Positions 13,254 to 13,280 of a DNA stretch of 13,280 nucleotides are shown piece after piece. The notes beneath the pieces were generated by a model, which worked only from the letters and a program-made list of their open reading frames with translations, was not told where the DNA came from and searched no databases. Both the position numbers and the translations under genes were made by a program. Source of the stretch: Candidatus Fermentibacteraceae bacterium (lineage in GTDB: Bacteria > Fermentibacterota > Fermentibacteria > Fermentibacterales > JCC-6); assembly GCA_021162285.1 (NCBI GenBank), contig JAGGYZ010000205.1:1-13280 (forward strand), written 5' to 3'. Numbering within the stretch: the first letter of the stretch is position 1; the number at the start of each line of letters is the position of its first letter.

Positions 13254-13280
13254 TCTACAATGCCACCTTCCTGATTCGCA
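13250..13280 (-). CDS. C-terminal end of an upstream gene, product unknown
   Basis: The last nine codons of a reading frame ending ANQEGGIVE and TGA (13252-13250), which overlaps the GTG of the Hpt gene by the typical four bases. Too short to identify. From context it might be a sensor kinase or another phosphorelay component, but that is a guess. Confidence 0.4.
   Translation of the reverse strand, partial: ANQEGGIVE

Noticed and set aside
1..13280. CRISPR array, tRNA/rRNA genes, insertion sequences or prophage genes
   Set aside because: No spaced repeats, no RNA gene signatures, no transposase or phage motifs seen on either strand.

Overview
The window is bacterial DNA of roughly balanced base composition. 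All supported genes lie on the minus strand, so transcription runs from high to low coordinates. Genes overlap by 1-14 bases, and GTG and TTG starts are common. The phylum cannot be fixed from this sequence. The biotin synthase looks like the form reported from obligate anaerobes, and a pseudopilin/PilB motor points to a diderm-type or other piliated cell; both are inferences.

Right part (13280 to about 9333): a phosphorelay and pilus-motor cluster. The last codons of an unknown gene overlap a phosphotransfer (Hpt) gene. This overlaps an 848-residue protein with a receiver domain at each end of a complete GspE/PilB-type assembly ATPase. After a 150-base gap come a small single-pass membrane protein and a class III-signal pilin/pseudopilin that overlap by 4 bases. 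The natural reading is a type IV pilus or type II secretion-like motor whose ATPase is controlled directly by phosphorylation.

Middle (9332 to 9059): 274 bases without a gene. It holds a weak terminator-like hairpin, a short direct repeat, and a convincing biotin-operon control region: a perfect TTGACA -35 box overlapped by a BirA-type operator with one perfect half-site.

Left-centre (9058 to 2878): a complete biotin operon in the order birA, bioB, bioF, bioH-like, bioC, bioD, bioA. BioC and the BioH-like esterase make the pimeloyl moiety on fatty-acid enzymes. BioF, BioA, BioD and BioB convert it to biotin. BirA senses and attaches biotin. BirA lacks the usual C-terminal domain and has a degenerate KWPND motif. 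BioB has Ser where E. coli has cluster ligand Cys97, plus a nearby extra Cys.

The same operon continues without a break (2884 to 506) into three genes not normally part of biotin synthesis: an isochorismatase-fold hydrolase, a thioredoxin-reductase-fold flavoprotein without its CxxC, and an RlmN/Cfr-like radical SAM protein without the resolving cysteine and the N-terminal domain. This cassette and the dual-receiver pilus ATPase are the two best candidates for undescribed biology. At the left edge, after a 110-base gap, the start of a secreted protein runs out of the window.
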